Below, in pieces: positions 51,372 to 60,869 of a DNA stretch of 64,000 nt. The translations under genes were made by a program, and so were the position numbers. Below the pieces are notes generated by a model that was not told where the DNA came from, did not search any database, and saw only the letters and a program-made list of their open reading frames with translations. Positions within the stretch are counted from its first letter, which is position 1. The number at the start of each line of letters is the position of its first letter. The DNA comes from Flavobacterium succinicans (lineage in GTDB: Bacteria > Bacteroidota > Bacteroidia > Flavobacteriales > Flavobacteriaceae), in NCBI RefSeq assembly GCF_001662485.1, contig NZ_JMTM01000065.1:1-64000 (forward strand), in the 5' to 3' direction.

Positions 51372-52664
51372 CTACAACTTCCCATCCACCGCTACTTGCA
51401 GCACCCCTTTCACATCATACAAAACACTTTTCTCCTTTCTCAAAGCAGCGTAATCCATATCCAAGAACGCTTGATGGGCTACTCCCAAAACGATAGCGTC
51501 AAAAGTAGTCTCGGGCAATTCGTTTAACGTAGCTAATCCGTATTCGTGGGCTACTTCTTCTGGATTCGCCCAGGGATCATAAATCGTAACCTGAATGCCA
51601 TACTCTACAAAAGCACGAACCACGTCTACGATTTTCGTATTGCGAACATCAGGGCAATTTTCCTTGAAAGTGATACCCAACAATAACAATTGGGCACCAT
51701 TAATCGTAACCCCTTTTTTAATCATCAATTTCACCACTTGTGAAGCTACATACTCCCCCATACTGTCATTCAAACGACGTCCAGCCAAAATAATTTCGGG
51801 ATGATACCCTTTCTCTTGGGCTTTTTGTGCCAAATAATACGGATCCACTCCAATACAATGTCCGCCTACTAAACCCGGTTTAAAAGGCAAGAAATTCCAT
51901 TTAGTTCCAGCAGCTTTTAAAACGGCACTGGTATCAATGTCTAATAAATTAAAGATTTTAGCCAATTCATTGACGAAGGCGATATTGATATCGCGTTGGG
52001 AGTTCTCGATGACTTTAGCGGCTTCAGCCACTTTGATCGAGGGAGCCAAATGCGTACCCGCTATGATAACCGATTGGTACAAGGCATTGACTTTTTCCCC
52101 TATAGCTGGTGTAGATCCTGAAGTAATTTTTAGAATTTTTTCTACCGTATGCTCTTTATCTCCTGGATTAATTCGTTCAGGCGAATACCCTGCAAAAAAA
52201 TCAACATTGAATTGTAGTCCAGAAACTTTTTCCAATACTGGCACACACTCTTCTTCGGTTACCCCTGGATATACGGTAGATTCATAGATAACAATATCTC
52301 CTTTTTTTAATACACTCCCCACAGTAGTACTGGATTTATACAAAGGCGTTAAATCAGGGCGATTGTTTTTATCTACGGGAGTGGGTACCGTAACGATGTA
52401 GTAAGTACAATCTTGAATGGCTGCTATAGCACTAGAACACAACAACCCTTTAGCATGTACTTCAAAATCACGCACTAAAACCGATTGAAGTACCGCATCG
52501 GTTACCTCTAAAGTACTATCAGTTCCCTGTTGTAATTCAGCTATCCTTTTTTCGTTAATATCAAATCCAACCACGGGATATTGCGTTGCAAAAAGTCTAG
52601 CCAAAGGCAATCCTACATATCCTAGACCGATCACGGCAATTTTTATTTTTGTATCCAAAATCAC
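51372..52664 (-). CDS. tviB: UDP-HexNAc 6-dehydrogenase, TviB/WbpA-like
   Basis: A 430-aa nucleotide-sugar dehydrogenase: IAVIGLGYVGLPLARLFATQ near 9-28, VPTPVDKNNRPDLTPL near 93-108, YSPERINPGDKEHTVEKILK near 160-179 and the catalytic Cys in GLVGGHCIGVDPYYLAQKA near 263-281. The VGGHCIGVDPYY form and the PERINPGD motif distinguish UDP-GlcNAc/GalNAc dehydrogenases from Ugd. With the WbpP/TviC-like 4-epimerase at 54561 it can make UDP-GalNAcA or UDP-GlcNAcA as in Vi antigen synthesis. A TATATTTG -7-like box lies about 50 bases upstream. Confidence 0.9.
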   Translation of the reverse strand: MILDTKIKIAVIGLGYVGLPLARLFATQYPVVGFDINEKRIAELQQGTDSTLEVTDAVLQSVLVRDFEVHAKGLLCSSAIAAIQDCTYYIVTVPTPVDKNNRPDLTPLYKSSTTVGSVLKKGDIVIYESTVYPGVTEEECVPVLEKVSGLQFNVDFFAGYSPERINPGDKEHTVEKILKITSGSTPAIGEKVNALYQSVIIAGTHLAPSIKVAEAAKVIENSQRDINIAFVNELAKIFNLLDIDTSAVLKAAGTKWNFLPFKPGLVGGHCIGVDPYYLAQKAQEKGYHPEIILAGRRLNDSMGEYVASQVVKLMIKKGVTINGAQLLLLGITFKENCPDVRNTKIVDVVRAFVEYGIQVTIYDPWANPEEVAHEYGLATLNELPETTFDAIVLGVAHQAFLDMDYAALRKEKSVLYDVKGVLQVAVDGKL

Positions 52665-52710
52665 TACTTATTTAAACACCCTACTTTCCGTTGACTGTTT
52701 ATTGGGAGTG

Positions 52711-52718
52711 CAAATATA
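52711..52718 (-). promoter_or_regulatory. Candidate -7 box (TATATTTG) for the TviB-like gene
   Basis: The minus strand reads TATATTTG, matching TAnnTTTG, about 46 bases upstream of the ATG at 52664. No clear -33 box stands at the usual spacing. Its position just after a terminator supports the start of a new transcription unit here. Confidence 0.45.
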
Positions 52719-52769
52719 ACAAAAATCTATACAGCTATTCTTCACAATAAAAAGCTATAAAAAAACAAA

Positions 52770-52801
52770 AGGTTGCATCCCTAGAATTCGGAATACAACC
52801 T
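52770..52801 (-). terminator. Rho-independent terminator after the UDP-glucose dehydrogenase gene
   Basis: On the minus strand AGGTTGTATTCC pairs with GGGATGCAACCT around a short loop, and the hairpin is followed by TTTTGTTTTTTTATAG. It would end the wza-wzc-epimerase-dehydrogenase transcript about 320 bases beyond its last stop codon. Confidence 0.7.
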
Positions 52802-53124
52802 ACTGTAGTTGAAGCACTAAACTTCAAATAAAACAACAAAAAAAACCAAAAAAATCACTGTATTTAGTGATAGATTTTTTAGACCTAATTGGCTAATTAT
52901 TTAAAGGGTTTATTCGTCACACCGTTTAATCGATAAATGGTTTAATCTATTAAAACAAGTAAACGATTAAACGGTTTAACTTTTTATAACAACCCTTTAC
53001 CCATTCTGCGACAAGCTAAAAACCCACAGCTGATAACCGATAACTAAAAACTGTTAACTGAAAACCGATAACTGACAACCGATAACCGATAACCGATAAC
53101 TGACAACCGATAACTGATAACCCC

Positions 53125-54528
53125 CTACGCCCCTATCCTATGGTACACAAAACCAATCGCCTTCATCTTCTCAGCATCTAAAATATTTCTACCATCAAAA
53201 ACAAAAGCTGGTTTTTGCATGCTATCGTAAATGCTTTGCCAGTTGTAAGTTGTAAATTCATCCCATTCGGTTAGTATCGCAATCGCATGTGCTTTTTCAC
53301 AGGCTTCATAGGCAGAAGCCGCGGCACGAATATGTTGTTGATTTTGTGTGGTGGTTCTTGACGCTAAGTAGTCCAAATCGGCGAGCACTTTTTTAAACGG
53401 AACTTTAGGATCATACACTGAAAGTTGTGCTTCTTCATTGATCAAATCATCGGCCACATAAATAGCTGCTGATTCGCGGGTATCATTCGTATCTTTCTTG
53501 AACGCCCAACCCAAGAAAGCAATCTTTTTATCGGCTACCGTGTTGTACAAGGTTTGTACTATTTTGTTAGAGAAACGTCTTTTTTGATGATCATTCATGA
53601 TAATGACTTGCTCCCAATAATCGGCTACCTCCTGCAAACCATAGGATTTAGCAATGTACACCAAATTCAAAATGTCTTTTTGGAAACAAGAACCGCCAAA
53701 TCCTACAGAGGCTTTCAAAAATTTGGAACCAATTCTACTATCCATTCCGATAGCTCTAGCCACTTCATTCACATCGGCACCGGTTTGCTCACACAATTCA
53801 GACATCGCATTAATAGAAGAGATACGTTGTGCTAAAAAAGCATTAGCCGTTAATTTTGACAATTCTGAAGACCAAACATTGGTAGTCAAAATCTTTTCGG
53901 GAGCCACCCAATTCGCATACACCTCCACTAAAGCTTGGATCGCTTTTTGTCCGTCTACAGCAGTATCCCCTCCAATCAAGATTCGGTCAGGAAATAACAA
54001 ATCGTTTACCGCAGTACCTTCCGCTAAAAATTCAGGATTGGATAAAATTTGAAATTGTACGCCATTACCCGTATGATCTAAAATACTTTTAATCGCTTCG
54101 GCGGTGCGCACTGGCAAGGTTGATTTTTCAACTACAATTTTATTGTCTTTGGCTATTTTAGCAATCTGACGCGCACACAATTCGATGTATTTTAAATCGG
54201 CCGCCATCCCCTTTCCTTTACCATACGTTTTGGTAGGAGTGTTCACAGAAATGAAAATCAATTGCGCTTCGTCAATAGCTTTTTCCACATCTGTAGAAAA
54301 AAACAAATTGCGCCCTCGTGCTTCTTGTACTACTTCAGCCAAACCTGGCTCATAAATAGGGATATTGTTCACGTCAGCATCATTCCATGCCGCTATTCTT
54401 TCTTGATTCAAATCCACCACCGTCACTTGGATATGGGGACATTTTTGTGCAATAACCGCCATCGTTGGTCCTCCAACATATCCAGCGCCTATGCAACATA
54501 TTTTTGTAATTTTCATACTACTATTCAT
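53125..54528 (-). CDS. UDP-glucose 6-dehydrogenase, eukaryote-like subfamily
   Basis: A 467-aa [24 protein letters not shown] near 10-29 (the GGPT variant is typical of animal-type UGDH), [20 protein letters not shown] near 95-114, [20 protein letters not shown] near 163-182, the catalytic Cys in [18 protein letters not shown] near 277-294 and [19 protein letters not shown] near 343-361. It makes UDP-glucuronate. It is not closely related to the Ugd at 19059, so the locus encodes the same reaction twice from different origins. A repeat array abuts its stop codon. Confidence 0.92.
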   Translation of the reverse strand: MNSSMKITKICCIGAGYVGGPTMAVIAQKCPHIQVTVVDLNQERIAAWNDADVNNIPIYEPGLAEVVQEARGRNLFFSTDVEKAIDEAQLIFISVNTPTKTYGKGKGMAADLKYIELCARQIAKIAKDNKIVVEKSTLPVRTAEAIKSILDHTGNGVQFQILSNPEFLAEGTAVNDLLFPDRILIGGDTAVDGQKAIQALVEVYANWVAPEKILTTNVWSSELSKLTANAFLAQRISSINAMSELCEQTGADVNEVARAIGMDSRIGSKFLKASVGFGGSCFQKDILNLVYIAKSYGLQEVADYWEQVIIMNDHQKRRFSNKIVQTLYNTVADKKIAFLGWAFKKDTNDTRESAAIYVADDLINEEAQLSVYDPKVPFKKVLADLDYLASRTTTQNQQHIRAAASAYEACEKAHAIAILTEWDEFTTYNWQSIYDSMQKPAFVFDGRNILDAEKMKAIGFVYHRIGA

Positions 54529-54560
54529 TTTTCATTTCTTTCCTTCTCTATTCTGCCTTC

Positions 54561-55538
54561 TCACTTCTCGCCAAGATTTTCCCAATACCAATGCACTGCT
54601 TCTTTTAACCCTTCTTGTAAAGAGTACTTAGGTTCATACCCCAACAATCGCTTGGCTTTTTCGATACTGGCTAACGAATGAGGGATGTCCCCTGCTCGAT
54701 TCGGACCATATTCAATTGGAATGTTTTTTATCCTTTCATCAAATTCCCCTAAATACGTTTTCAAATACCCCACAAGATCATTGAGTGTATTTCGATCTCC
54801 AAAGGCAGTATTAAAAACTGTATTGATTGCTTCTGGATTAGCAGTAGTTATCGCCAATTCATTCATCTGAATCACATTATCAATATAAGTAAAATCCCTA
54901 GAATAATTCCCATCGCCATTAATTTTTGGACTTTCAAGCGCCATCAATTGCATTACAAACTTCGGAATCACAGCGGCATAAGCCCCTTGCGGATCTTGCT
55001 TGCGCCCAAAAACATTAAAGTAACGCAAACCGATCGTCTCCATCCCGTAGGCCTTCCCGAAGATTTCGGCGTACAATTCATTAACATATTTGGTAATCGC
55101 GTAAGGAGACAAAGGCTTCCCAATTACATCCTCAACCTTTGGCAGTCCCTGAGAATCCCCATAAGTTGACGAACTAGCAGCATACACGAACCGTTTTACT
55201 TTGGCGTCTCTTGCCGCGACCAGCATATTCAAAAAACCAGAAACATTGACCTCATTAGTCGTTACAGGATCCCCAATAGAACGAGGCACAGAACCCAAAG
55301 CCGCTTGATGCAATACATAATCTACCCCTTCAACCGCCAAAGCACAATCATTCGCCTTACGAATATCGCCTTCAATTAATTTGAAATTAGGATTGCCTTC
55401 TACTGCCGAAAGATTATGTCGGTGCCCGGTGGCAAAATTATCCAAAACCACCACTTTATAGCCTTTAGCTAAAAAATACTCCGTAAGATTAGAGCCAATA
55501 AAACCAGCTCCACCCGTGATTAAAATCGTTGTTCCCAT
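54561..55538 (-). CDS. tviC: UDP-GlcNAc(A)/UDP-Glc 4-epimerase, WbpP/TviC-like
   Basis: A 325-aa extended SDR: ILITGGAGFIGSNLTEYFLA near 5-24, HQAALGSVPRSIGDPVTTNE near 76-95, AASSSTYGDSQGLPKVE near 116-132, SPYAITKYVNELYAEIFGKA near 140-159 with Tyr and Lys, and RYFNVFGRKQDPQGAYAAVI near 168-187. The GSVPRS and RKQDPQGAYAAVIP motifs mark the WbpP/TviC group acting on N-acetylated UDP-sugars. The ATG at 55538 overlaps the wzc stop codon (TAATG) and is preferred over a TTG at 55565. Pyrimidine-rich repeat words precede the stop codon on the plus strand. Confidence 0.9.
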   Translation of the reverse strand: MGTTILITGGAGFIGSNLTEYFLAKGYKVVVLDNFATGHRHNLSAVEGNPNFKLIEGDIRKANDCALAVEGVDYVLHQAALGSVPRSIGDPVTTNEVNVSGFLNMLVAARDAKVKRFVYAASSSTYGDSQGLPKVEDVIGKPLSPYAITKYVNELYAEIFGKAYGMETIGLRYFNVFGRKQDPQGAYAAVIPKFVMQLMALESPKINGDGNYSRDFTYIDNVIQMNELAITTANPEAINTVFNTAFGDRNTLNDLVGYLKTYLGEFDERIKNIPIEYGPNRAGDIPHSLASIEKAKRLLGYEPKYSLQEGLKEAVHWYWENLGEK

Positions 55539-58006
55539 TACACTTTTCTTTCCTTTTTTAACCAATCTATAAGTTTAGACAACCGATTTTTTACCGGCTC
55601 AACTTCATGATATCCACTAGCATAAGTATTATTTCCATAGCCGTATCCATAGCCATATCCATAACCTGTTCCGTACTTTGCCTTGTTTTCAAAACCGTTC
55701 AAAACAATACTCGTATTCTTTAATTCTCCTCTTTGCACTCTGTTATTAAGCAAAGTGACCATGTCTTTCTTAGAGAAATTCTGACGTACAATATAAAGCG
55801 TAGCATCACAATACTGATCCAACTCGAGCGCATCCGACACCAAACCTACAGGAGGGGTGTCTAGAATAATGTAATCATATCTTTGTTTTAGTTCAGCAAT
55901 CAGTTCTCCCATTGCTTCACTGATAATTAATTCGCTTGGATTGGGCGGTATTGGTCCTGATAATATAACGTCTAAAAAAGGAACTTCGGTAGTATTACTA
56001 ATTTCCTCAATCGAATTTTGGTGAATTAAATAATTAACAACCCCTTTATCATTATTCAAATTAAACTCTTCAAAAAGTTTTGGTTTACGTAAATCCAAGC
56101 CCACAATTACCGTTTTTTTCTCGCTTAAAGCAAAAACTGTTGCAATGTTAATAGAGCAAAAAGTCTTTCCTTCACCACTTACCGAAGAGGTAATCATGAG
56201 TGTTTTCGCCCCATCTACCTTTTGTTTTTTATACAAAAATTGCAAAGAGGAGCGAATGGCACGAAAGGATTCTGACAACGCTGATTTGGGTTTATTAAAA
56301 ACGGCTAAATCAGATTTATCTTTATTCACTCCCACAACACCTATTAATGGGATCTTTGTTAGACTACTCAGTTCATCCGTATTTTGAATAGAATTGTTAA
56401 TGAAGAAAATAATCAAAACCACAACAAGTGGGATTAGAATACCTAAAAACAAAGCTAAAACATAATTTACCGATGTTTTTGGGCCTATCAATCCTCCCCC
56501 AACATCTTTTGCAGGATCAATAAAATGAATATCAGACAAACTAGCGGCCTTAACGATATCCGCTTCACTGCGTTTTTGTAAAAATGTATTGTAAATATTA
56601 TCGTTCAGATCATATTTACGTTTGATTTTTATCAATTCTTGTTGGTCATCGGGTAATTGCTTAATTGCACTTTCCGAAACTCCAATTTTACTGTTTATTG
56701 TCGCTAAATCGTATTGGAGCGCTTGTTTAGCGTTTGTTATATTTTCTAATAAAACATTTTTGACCGCCATCATTTGATTGTCAAAATCTTTAAATATTTT
56801 TTCGCTTTTAACTGCATAAGCCATTTCTGAACGTTGTGTAGATAATGCTATTAACTTTGAGACATTAACCACAATATTTGGATCTTCAATTCCTGCTACC
56901 GATGGCGCGGGAAGTTTTGAATAATCGACGCTACTTTTTAAATAGGCTTTTAAAGAATTATAGTAAGCCAATTTCCTAGTTATCTCGTCTTTCTCTAGGT
57001 CATACTGAAGCATTTTATCCGAAAACTTCACACCGCCATCTTCGATATCGATAATATTTTTGTCTTTTCTAAAAGTTTTCAATTCGTTGCCTGTTTCTTT
57101 CAATTGCGACTCCATGGCAATCAACGTACTATCAATAAACGCAATGGTGTTTGTTGCAAATTGGTTTTTGCTATCCAATTGACGTTTGATTAACATTTTT
57201 ACGGTAGCATTCAGATAATCTACCAAACGTGCTTTGTTTGTACCTTGCAAACTTAAGGTCAGGATAGCTCCCCCTTGATCATCTGCTTTTACGCCAATTC
57301 CTTTATAATTTGAAACTGTTCCGTCAAAATCATTGAAACGAACAAAATACTCAATCCCTTTGTAGAACCCTGGATTATCTTTAATTTGCACTTTCCAATT
57401 CAAAAAAGGTAAAGTGACAACTTCTCCCACTCTATATCTTTTCTTAAACTCACCTACAGCAACGGCGGTATTAGATTTAGAGTTATCTGCATAATGAATC
57501 AATGAAACAGCGTTGTTCTCAAAAGGAATTTTTATCTCGTACACTGATTCTGATACAAAGGTGATGCTGATTAGAGTTCCTGCCAATTGCCCTTTCTTTT
57601 TATCCAAAATCAATTCGAATGGTACAGCACCATAAGCATCAATTAAATTGTATTCTCCTTGAACCAAATAATCGATATAATATTGTAGTTTCTCAACCAC
57701 CAACTCGTTATGGGAACGCGATTGCAAAATAGTGGTTATGGACTGAACTTCATCCGAGACGCCGCCCCAATTGAAGGTCAAACTAGTATTTGAAGTAAAT
57801 AGTGGATTGTTTTCTTCTTTAACAGAAATTAGGGTTTCTAAACCATAGATTTTTTCTTTTCGAATGTTTACTTGGTAAGCTATAAAGAAGGCAATGGCCA
57901 AACTTATCAAAAACCACTTCCAGTATCCTGCGATTTTTATCAAAAAGCCTTTAAAATCAAATGTGGTTTGATTTTCAAAAATGGAAAAATCTTTTAGGTC
58001 AAGCAT
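55538..58006 (-). CDS. wzc: Wzc-type tyrosine autokinase and co-polymerase
   Basis: An 822-aa bacterial tyrosine kinase. It has two membrane segments (ISLAIAFFIAYQV near 36-48 and LALFLGILIPLVVVLIIFFI near 512-531) around a Wzz/GNVR periplasmic domain. The cytoplasmic kinase has Walker A in SSVSGEGKTFCSINIATVFA near 611-630, Walker A' in VIVGLDLRKPKLFEEF near 638-653 and Walker B in YIILDTPPVGL near 715. The C-terminal tail is a Tyr cluster of GY dipeptides (about 782-792) for autophosphorylation. It works with the Wza lipoprotein 16 bases upstream to control assembly and export. Confidence 0.94.
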   Translation of the reverse strand: MLDLKDFSIFENQTTFDFKGFLIKIAGYWKWFLISLAIAFFIAYQVNIRKEKIYGLETLISVKEENNPLFTSNTSLTFNWGGVSDEVQSITTILQSRSHNELVVEKLQYYIDYLVQGEYNLIDAYGAVPFELILDKKKGQLAGTLISITFVSESVYEIKIPFENNAVSLIHYADNSKSNTAVAVGEFKKRYRVGEVVTLPFLNWKVQIKDNPGFYKGIEYFVRFNDFDGTVSNYKGIGVKADDQGGAILTLSLQGTNKARLVDYLNATVKMLIKRQLDSKNQFATNTIAFIDSTLIAMESQLKETGNELKTFRKDKNIIDIEDGGVKFSDKMLQYDLEKDEITRKLAYYNSLKAYLKSSVDYSKLPAPSVAGIEDPNIVVNVSKLIALSTQRSEMAYAVKSEKIFKDFDNQMMAVKNVLLENITNAKQALQYDLATINSKIGVSESAIKQLPDDQQELIKIKRKYDLNDNIYNTFLQKRSEADIVKAASLSDIHFIDPAKDVGGGLIGPKTSVNYVLALFLGILIPLVVVLIIFFINNSIQNTDELSSLTKIPLIGVVGVNKDKSDLAVFNKPKSALSESFRAIRSSLQFLYKKQKVDGAKTLMITSSVSGEGKTFCSINIATVFALSEKKTVIVGLDLRKPKLFEEFNLNNDKGVVNYLIHQNSIEEISNTTEVPFLDVILSGPIPPNPSELIISEAMGELIAELKQRYDYIILDTPPVGLVSDALELDQYCDATLYIVRQNFSKKDMVTLLNNRVQRGELKNTSIVLNGFENKAKYGTGYGYGYGYGYGNNTYASGYHEVEPVKNRLSKLIDWLKKERKV

Positions 58007-58022
58007 TTTCTAGAAAGAGGGT

Positions 58023-58820
58023 TTAATTTTTTAACAATAAATAGGTCGTCGTTACCAATGAAAGCAAGGTAATAATTGTTCCTAAGGATTCTATTCCTGT
58101 TTTACCCGTTCCCCAAGACTTTTGCTTGAGTGGTTTTACGTAGATATAGTCATTAGGTTGTAAATAATAATATGGCGAGTTGATGACCTTTCTATCGGTT
58201 AAATCTAAATCATGCATTTCAACACCAGTAGGCGTTTTTCGCATAATCGTCACTTCTTTTCTATTACCCACCATAGTAATATCGCCTGCATTTGCTATTG
58301 CTTCCAATATATTTACGTTATCTTGAAAGAGTGTTTTAGTACCTGTACTATTCACTTCACCATTAATAGTATAACGAAAACCTGAAAGTTTTACATTTAC
58401 AAAAAGATTCGCCTCCTTGTTAAAATATTCTTCCAGCAACTGTTTCTCAATTTTCAATCGAACTTCCTCTAAGGTATAGCCTAAAACATTTATTTCGCCT
58501 AGAATAGGAATTCGGATATTGCCATGATCATCTACTCGAAAACCATTAAAATACAATCCGCTTTCCGAATTTTGCATCATGTTATCGTTAGTATTGGCAT
58601 TCGTATTAAAAATAGCCACCAATTTCGGATCAATCGCTTTGAGGTTGATACTCAAAATGTCATTGGTTTGCAATCGATAGGGCTTTGATCCAATGGCGGC
58701 AATGGCTTTTTCTGGAGATTCCGACTCTTTTTGCTGTAAATAAGTTAAATCTTTTGTTGGTATACAAGACGTTAAAAGTAAACCACCTATTAGGATCAAA
58801 AAGAATATCGATTTATTCAT
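58023..58820 (-). CDS. wza: Wza-type polysaccharide export lipoprotein
   Basis: A 265-aa exporter: lipoprotein signal NKSIFFLILIGGLLLTSCIP with the lipobox Cys near residue 19, an export domain (RLQTNDILSINLKAIDPK near 44-61), one SLBB repeat (YTINGEVNSTGTKTLFQDNV near 154-173) and a C-terminal hydrophobic segment (SLGTIITLLSLVTTTYLLL near 246-264). It is much smaller than the SLBB exporter at 45582. The ATG at 58820 is chosen because it gives a perfect lipoprotein signal and lies after the promoter box; the longer frame would need a TTG at 58859. Confidence 0.92.
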   Translation of the reverse strand: MNKSIFFLILIGGLLLTSCIPTKDLTYLQQKESESPEKAIAAIGSKPYRLQTNDILSINLKAIDPKLVAIFNTNANTNDNMMQNSESGLYFNGFRVDDHGNIRIPILGEINVLGYTLEEVRLKIEKQLLEEYFNKEANLFVNVKLSGFRYTINGEVNSTGTKTLFQDNVNILEAIANAGDITMVGNRKEVTIMRKTPTGVEMHDLDLTDRKVINSPYYYLQPNDYIYVKPLKQKSWGTGKTGIESLGTIITLLSLVTTTYLLLKN

Positions 58821-58836
58821 GCTATTAAATTTGCTA

Positions 58837-58844
58837 CAAATATA
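58837..58844 (-). promoter_or_regulatory. Candidate -7 box (TATATTTG) of the wza-wzc operon
   Basis: The minus strand reads TATATTTG, a full match to TAnnTTTG, 17 bases before the wza ATG at 58820. A TTTTG at about 58870-58874 could be the -33 element but is a few bases too far. It separates wza from recR. Confidence 0.5.
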
Positions 58845-58879
58845 GTGCATCATTGACAATTAACAGAAAACAAAAACCA

Positions 58880-59509
58880 TTAATTGGAACCCGTGTTTTT
58901 AAATGAAGACTCAAAAGGAACTCGCTGCAAAATACTTCTTCCAAGCGTGACTTCGTCTGCGTATTCCAACTCGTCACCAACTGCAATTCCTCGTGCTATA
59001 GTAGAAACAATCACTTCGGAATTGGCGATTTGTTTATAAATATAAAAATTAGTCGTGTCCCCTTCCATTGTAGAGCTTAACGCAAAAATTAGCTCCTTAA
59101 CGTGACCAGAATTCACTTTTTCTAACAATGAGTTAATATTCAATTGGCTAGGTCCCATACCATCAATTGGAGAAATTTTACCTCCCAAAACATGGTAGAT
59201 TCCTTTGTATTGCCCCGTATTTTCGATAGCCATTACATCTCGAATATCCTCTACAACACAAATTAAATGATGAATTCTTGATGAATTTGCACAAATCTGG
59301 CAAACTTCTGTGTCCGAAATATTATGACAATTGGAACAAAACCGAATGTCATTTCGCATATTGGTTAATGACTCGGTTAAAAATTGTGTCTGATCTGAAG
59401 GCTGTTTGAGTAAATGCAATACCAAGCGCAAAGCCGTTCGTTTACCTATTCCTGGCAATTGAGCCATTTCGTTTACTGCTTTCTCTAATAATTTTGAAGA
59501 AAATTCCAT
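58880..59509 (-). CDS. recR: Recombination protein RecR
   Basis: A 209-aa RecR: helix-hairpin-helix [17 protein letters not shown] near 17-33, four-Cys zinc motif ([16 protein letters not shown] near 55-70), Toprim domain from [20 protein letters not shown] near 80-99 with the acidic residues, and a C-terminal Walker-B-like segment. It loads RecA in recombination repair with RecF/RecO. This is a core gene and not part of glycan synthesis; it likely marks the chromosomal edge of the locus. The ATG at 59509 is preferred over a GTG at 59515. Confidence 0.95.
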   Translation of the reverse strand: MEFSSKLLEKAVNEMAQLPGIGKRTALRLVLHLLKQPSDQTQFLTESLTNMRNDIRFCSNCHNISDTEVCQICANSSRIHHLICVVEDIRDVMAIENTGQYKGIYHVLGGKISPIDGMGPSQLNINSLLEKVNSGHVKELIFALSSTMEGDTTNFYIYKQIANSEVIVSTIARGIAVGDELEYADEVTLGRSILQRVPFESSFKNTGSN

Positions 59510-59514
59510 AGCCA

Positions 59515-59522
59515 CAAAAATA
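59515..59522 (-). promoter_or_regulatory. Candidate -7 box (TATTTTTG) of recR
   Basis: The minus strand reads TATTTTTG, a full match to TAnnTTTG, ending six bases before the recR ATG. If used, the transcript would begin at or within a few bases of the start codon, that is leaderless or nearly so. No convincing -33 box is seen. Confidence 0.4.
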
Positions 59523-59542
59523 CGTTTAAAATTGAAAAAACT

Positions 59543-59563
59543 CTAGTTTTACAGGGAAACTAG
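59543..59563 (-). terminator. Rho-independent terminator after the DegT gene
   Basis: On the minus strand CTAGTTT and AAACTAG pair around a seven-base loop and are followed by AGTTTTTTC. It lies about 45 bases after the stop codon of the aminotransferase gene and separates that unit from recR. Confidence 0.65.
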
Positions 59564-59606
59564 CTTTAGAATCAAAACTAATAAGATTTTAAGAGTCCTT
59601 GTATTT

Positions 59607-60743
59607 TTACAACAAACTAATTATAGCTTCTTGTATTCTTTCCCGACTTTGTGCATTTAAATTAGAACTTGACGGAAGACATAACCCGCTTTCAAATAAC
59701 GATGCAGCTATTGTACCGCCATAAAAAGAATATTTTTCGAAAACCGGCTGTAAATGCATCGGTTTCCATAATGGTCGTGCTTCAATATTGAATTCTTCTA
59801 AATACAACCTAAAAATTTCCGGAGTCAGTCCATTCATTTTTTCTTTGTCTATTAAAATGGTGGTCAACCAATAATTTGAAAAAAAATTGCTATCAGGCTC
59901 AGAGAAAACCGTAATTCCGTCGTAACTAGCGAACAAATTACTGTAAAATGAATGATTGAAACGACGCGCTTGTATGCGATCTTCTAGCACTTCTAATTGT
60001 CCTCTTCCAATAGCCGCCGCTATGGAACTCATGGCATAATTATACCCAATTTCGCTATGCTGATAATATGGCGCTACATCACGAGCTTGAGTTGCCAAAA
60101 AAGTAGCCCTTTCTTTTTGCATTAAATCGGAAAGCAACAAGGCGCCTCCACTAGAGGTCGTAATGATTTTATTTCCATTAAAAGAAAAAATCCCTATATC
60201 CCCAAGGGTACCACAAGGCTTATCTTTATACCGACTCCCTAATGCCTCAGCGCTATCTTCCAAAATAGGAATAGAATATTTATGCGCTATAGCTTGAATT
60301 TTTTCAACTTGAAAAGGCATGCCGTACAAATCAACAACAACGATGCATTTTGGCTTTTTGCCTTTTCGGATGCTATCTTGAATTGCCTCTTCTAAAGCTA
60401 TCGGACACATATTCCAAGTTTTTTCTTCACTATCAATAAAAATCGGCGTTGCTCCAATGTAAAGGACGGGATTGACAGAAGCCGAAAAAGTCAGGGTTTG
60501 ACACAAAACTTCATCACCTGATTGAACCCCTAACAGCAATAGTGCTAAATGAATGGCCGCCGTTCCAGAATTTGTGCCAGCTACAAATGTATTTTGATTC
60601 AAAAAAAGAGCTAAATCATTCTCAAAATCCTGAACCACATTTCCTCCAGAAGTAATCGCATTTGCTTGAAATGCCATTTGAACATATTCTAGTTCACGAC
60701 CACTTGGATGTGATTCCGAAAGAAATATTCTTTTATTATGCAT
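59607..60743 (-). CDS. DegT/DnrJ/EryC1/StrS sugar aminotransferase (PglE-like)
   Basis: A 378-aa PLP aminotransferase: RIFLSESHPSGRELEYVQMA at the N-terminus, AGTNSGTAAIHLALLLLGVQ near 56-75, ILEDSAEALGSRYKDKPCGT near 162-181 and the Schiff-base Lys in IFSFNGNKIITTSSGGA near 187-203. The opening ..LSESHPSGRELEYV.. is typical of PglE-like enzymes that aminate UDP-4-keto-6-deoxy-GlcNAc. It resembles LegC but is a separate enzyme, with no acetyltransferase or sugar transferase gene beside it. It is monocistronic, with its own terminator. The ATG at 60743 is preferred over a TTG at 60752. Confidence 0.9.
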   Translation of the reverse strand: MHNKRIFLSESHPSGRELEYVQMAFQANAITSGGNVVQDFENDLALFLNQNTFVAGTNSGTAAIHLALLLLGVQSGDEVLCQTLTFSASVNPVLYIGATPIFIDSEEKTWNMCPIALEEAIQDSIRKGKKPKCIVVVDLYGMPFQVEKIQAIAHKYSIPILEDSAEALGSRYKDKPCGTLGDIGIFSFNGNKIITTSSGGALLLSDLMQKERATFLATQARDVAPYYQHSEIGYNYAMSSIAAAIGRGQLEVLEDRIQARRFNHSFYSNLFASYDGITVFSEPDSNFFSNYWLTTILIDKEKMNGLTPEIFRLYLEEFNIEARPLWKPMHLQPVFEKYSFYGGTIAASLFESGLCLPSSSNLNAQSRERIQEAIISLL

Positions 60744-60869
60744 GGCAATCAATTACATTTAATATCATCTTACCTCCTATTGTAGAAATACGAAATTTAG
60801 AAATAGTTTAGGAAGATTAACTATTCTTTCGAGACAAAGAAAAGAAAAATAATTCTATTCATGTGCTAA

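Larger units (their letters stand above)
52665..53124. other. Spacer with promoter, terminator and repeat array
   Basis: No gene. Near the TviB-like gene there is a candidate promoter box (52711-52718). A hairpin terminator (52770-52801) follows. TTTAATCGATAAATGGTTTA-type words lie at about 52890-52990, and an ACCGATAACTGACAACCGAT array (about 53028-53122) reaches the stop codon of the UDP-glucose dehydrogenase gene. Confidence 0.7.
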
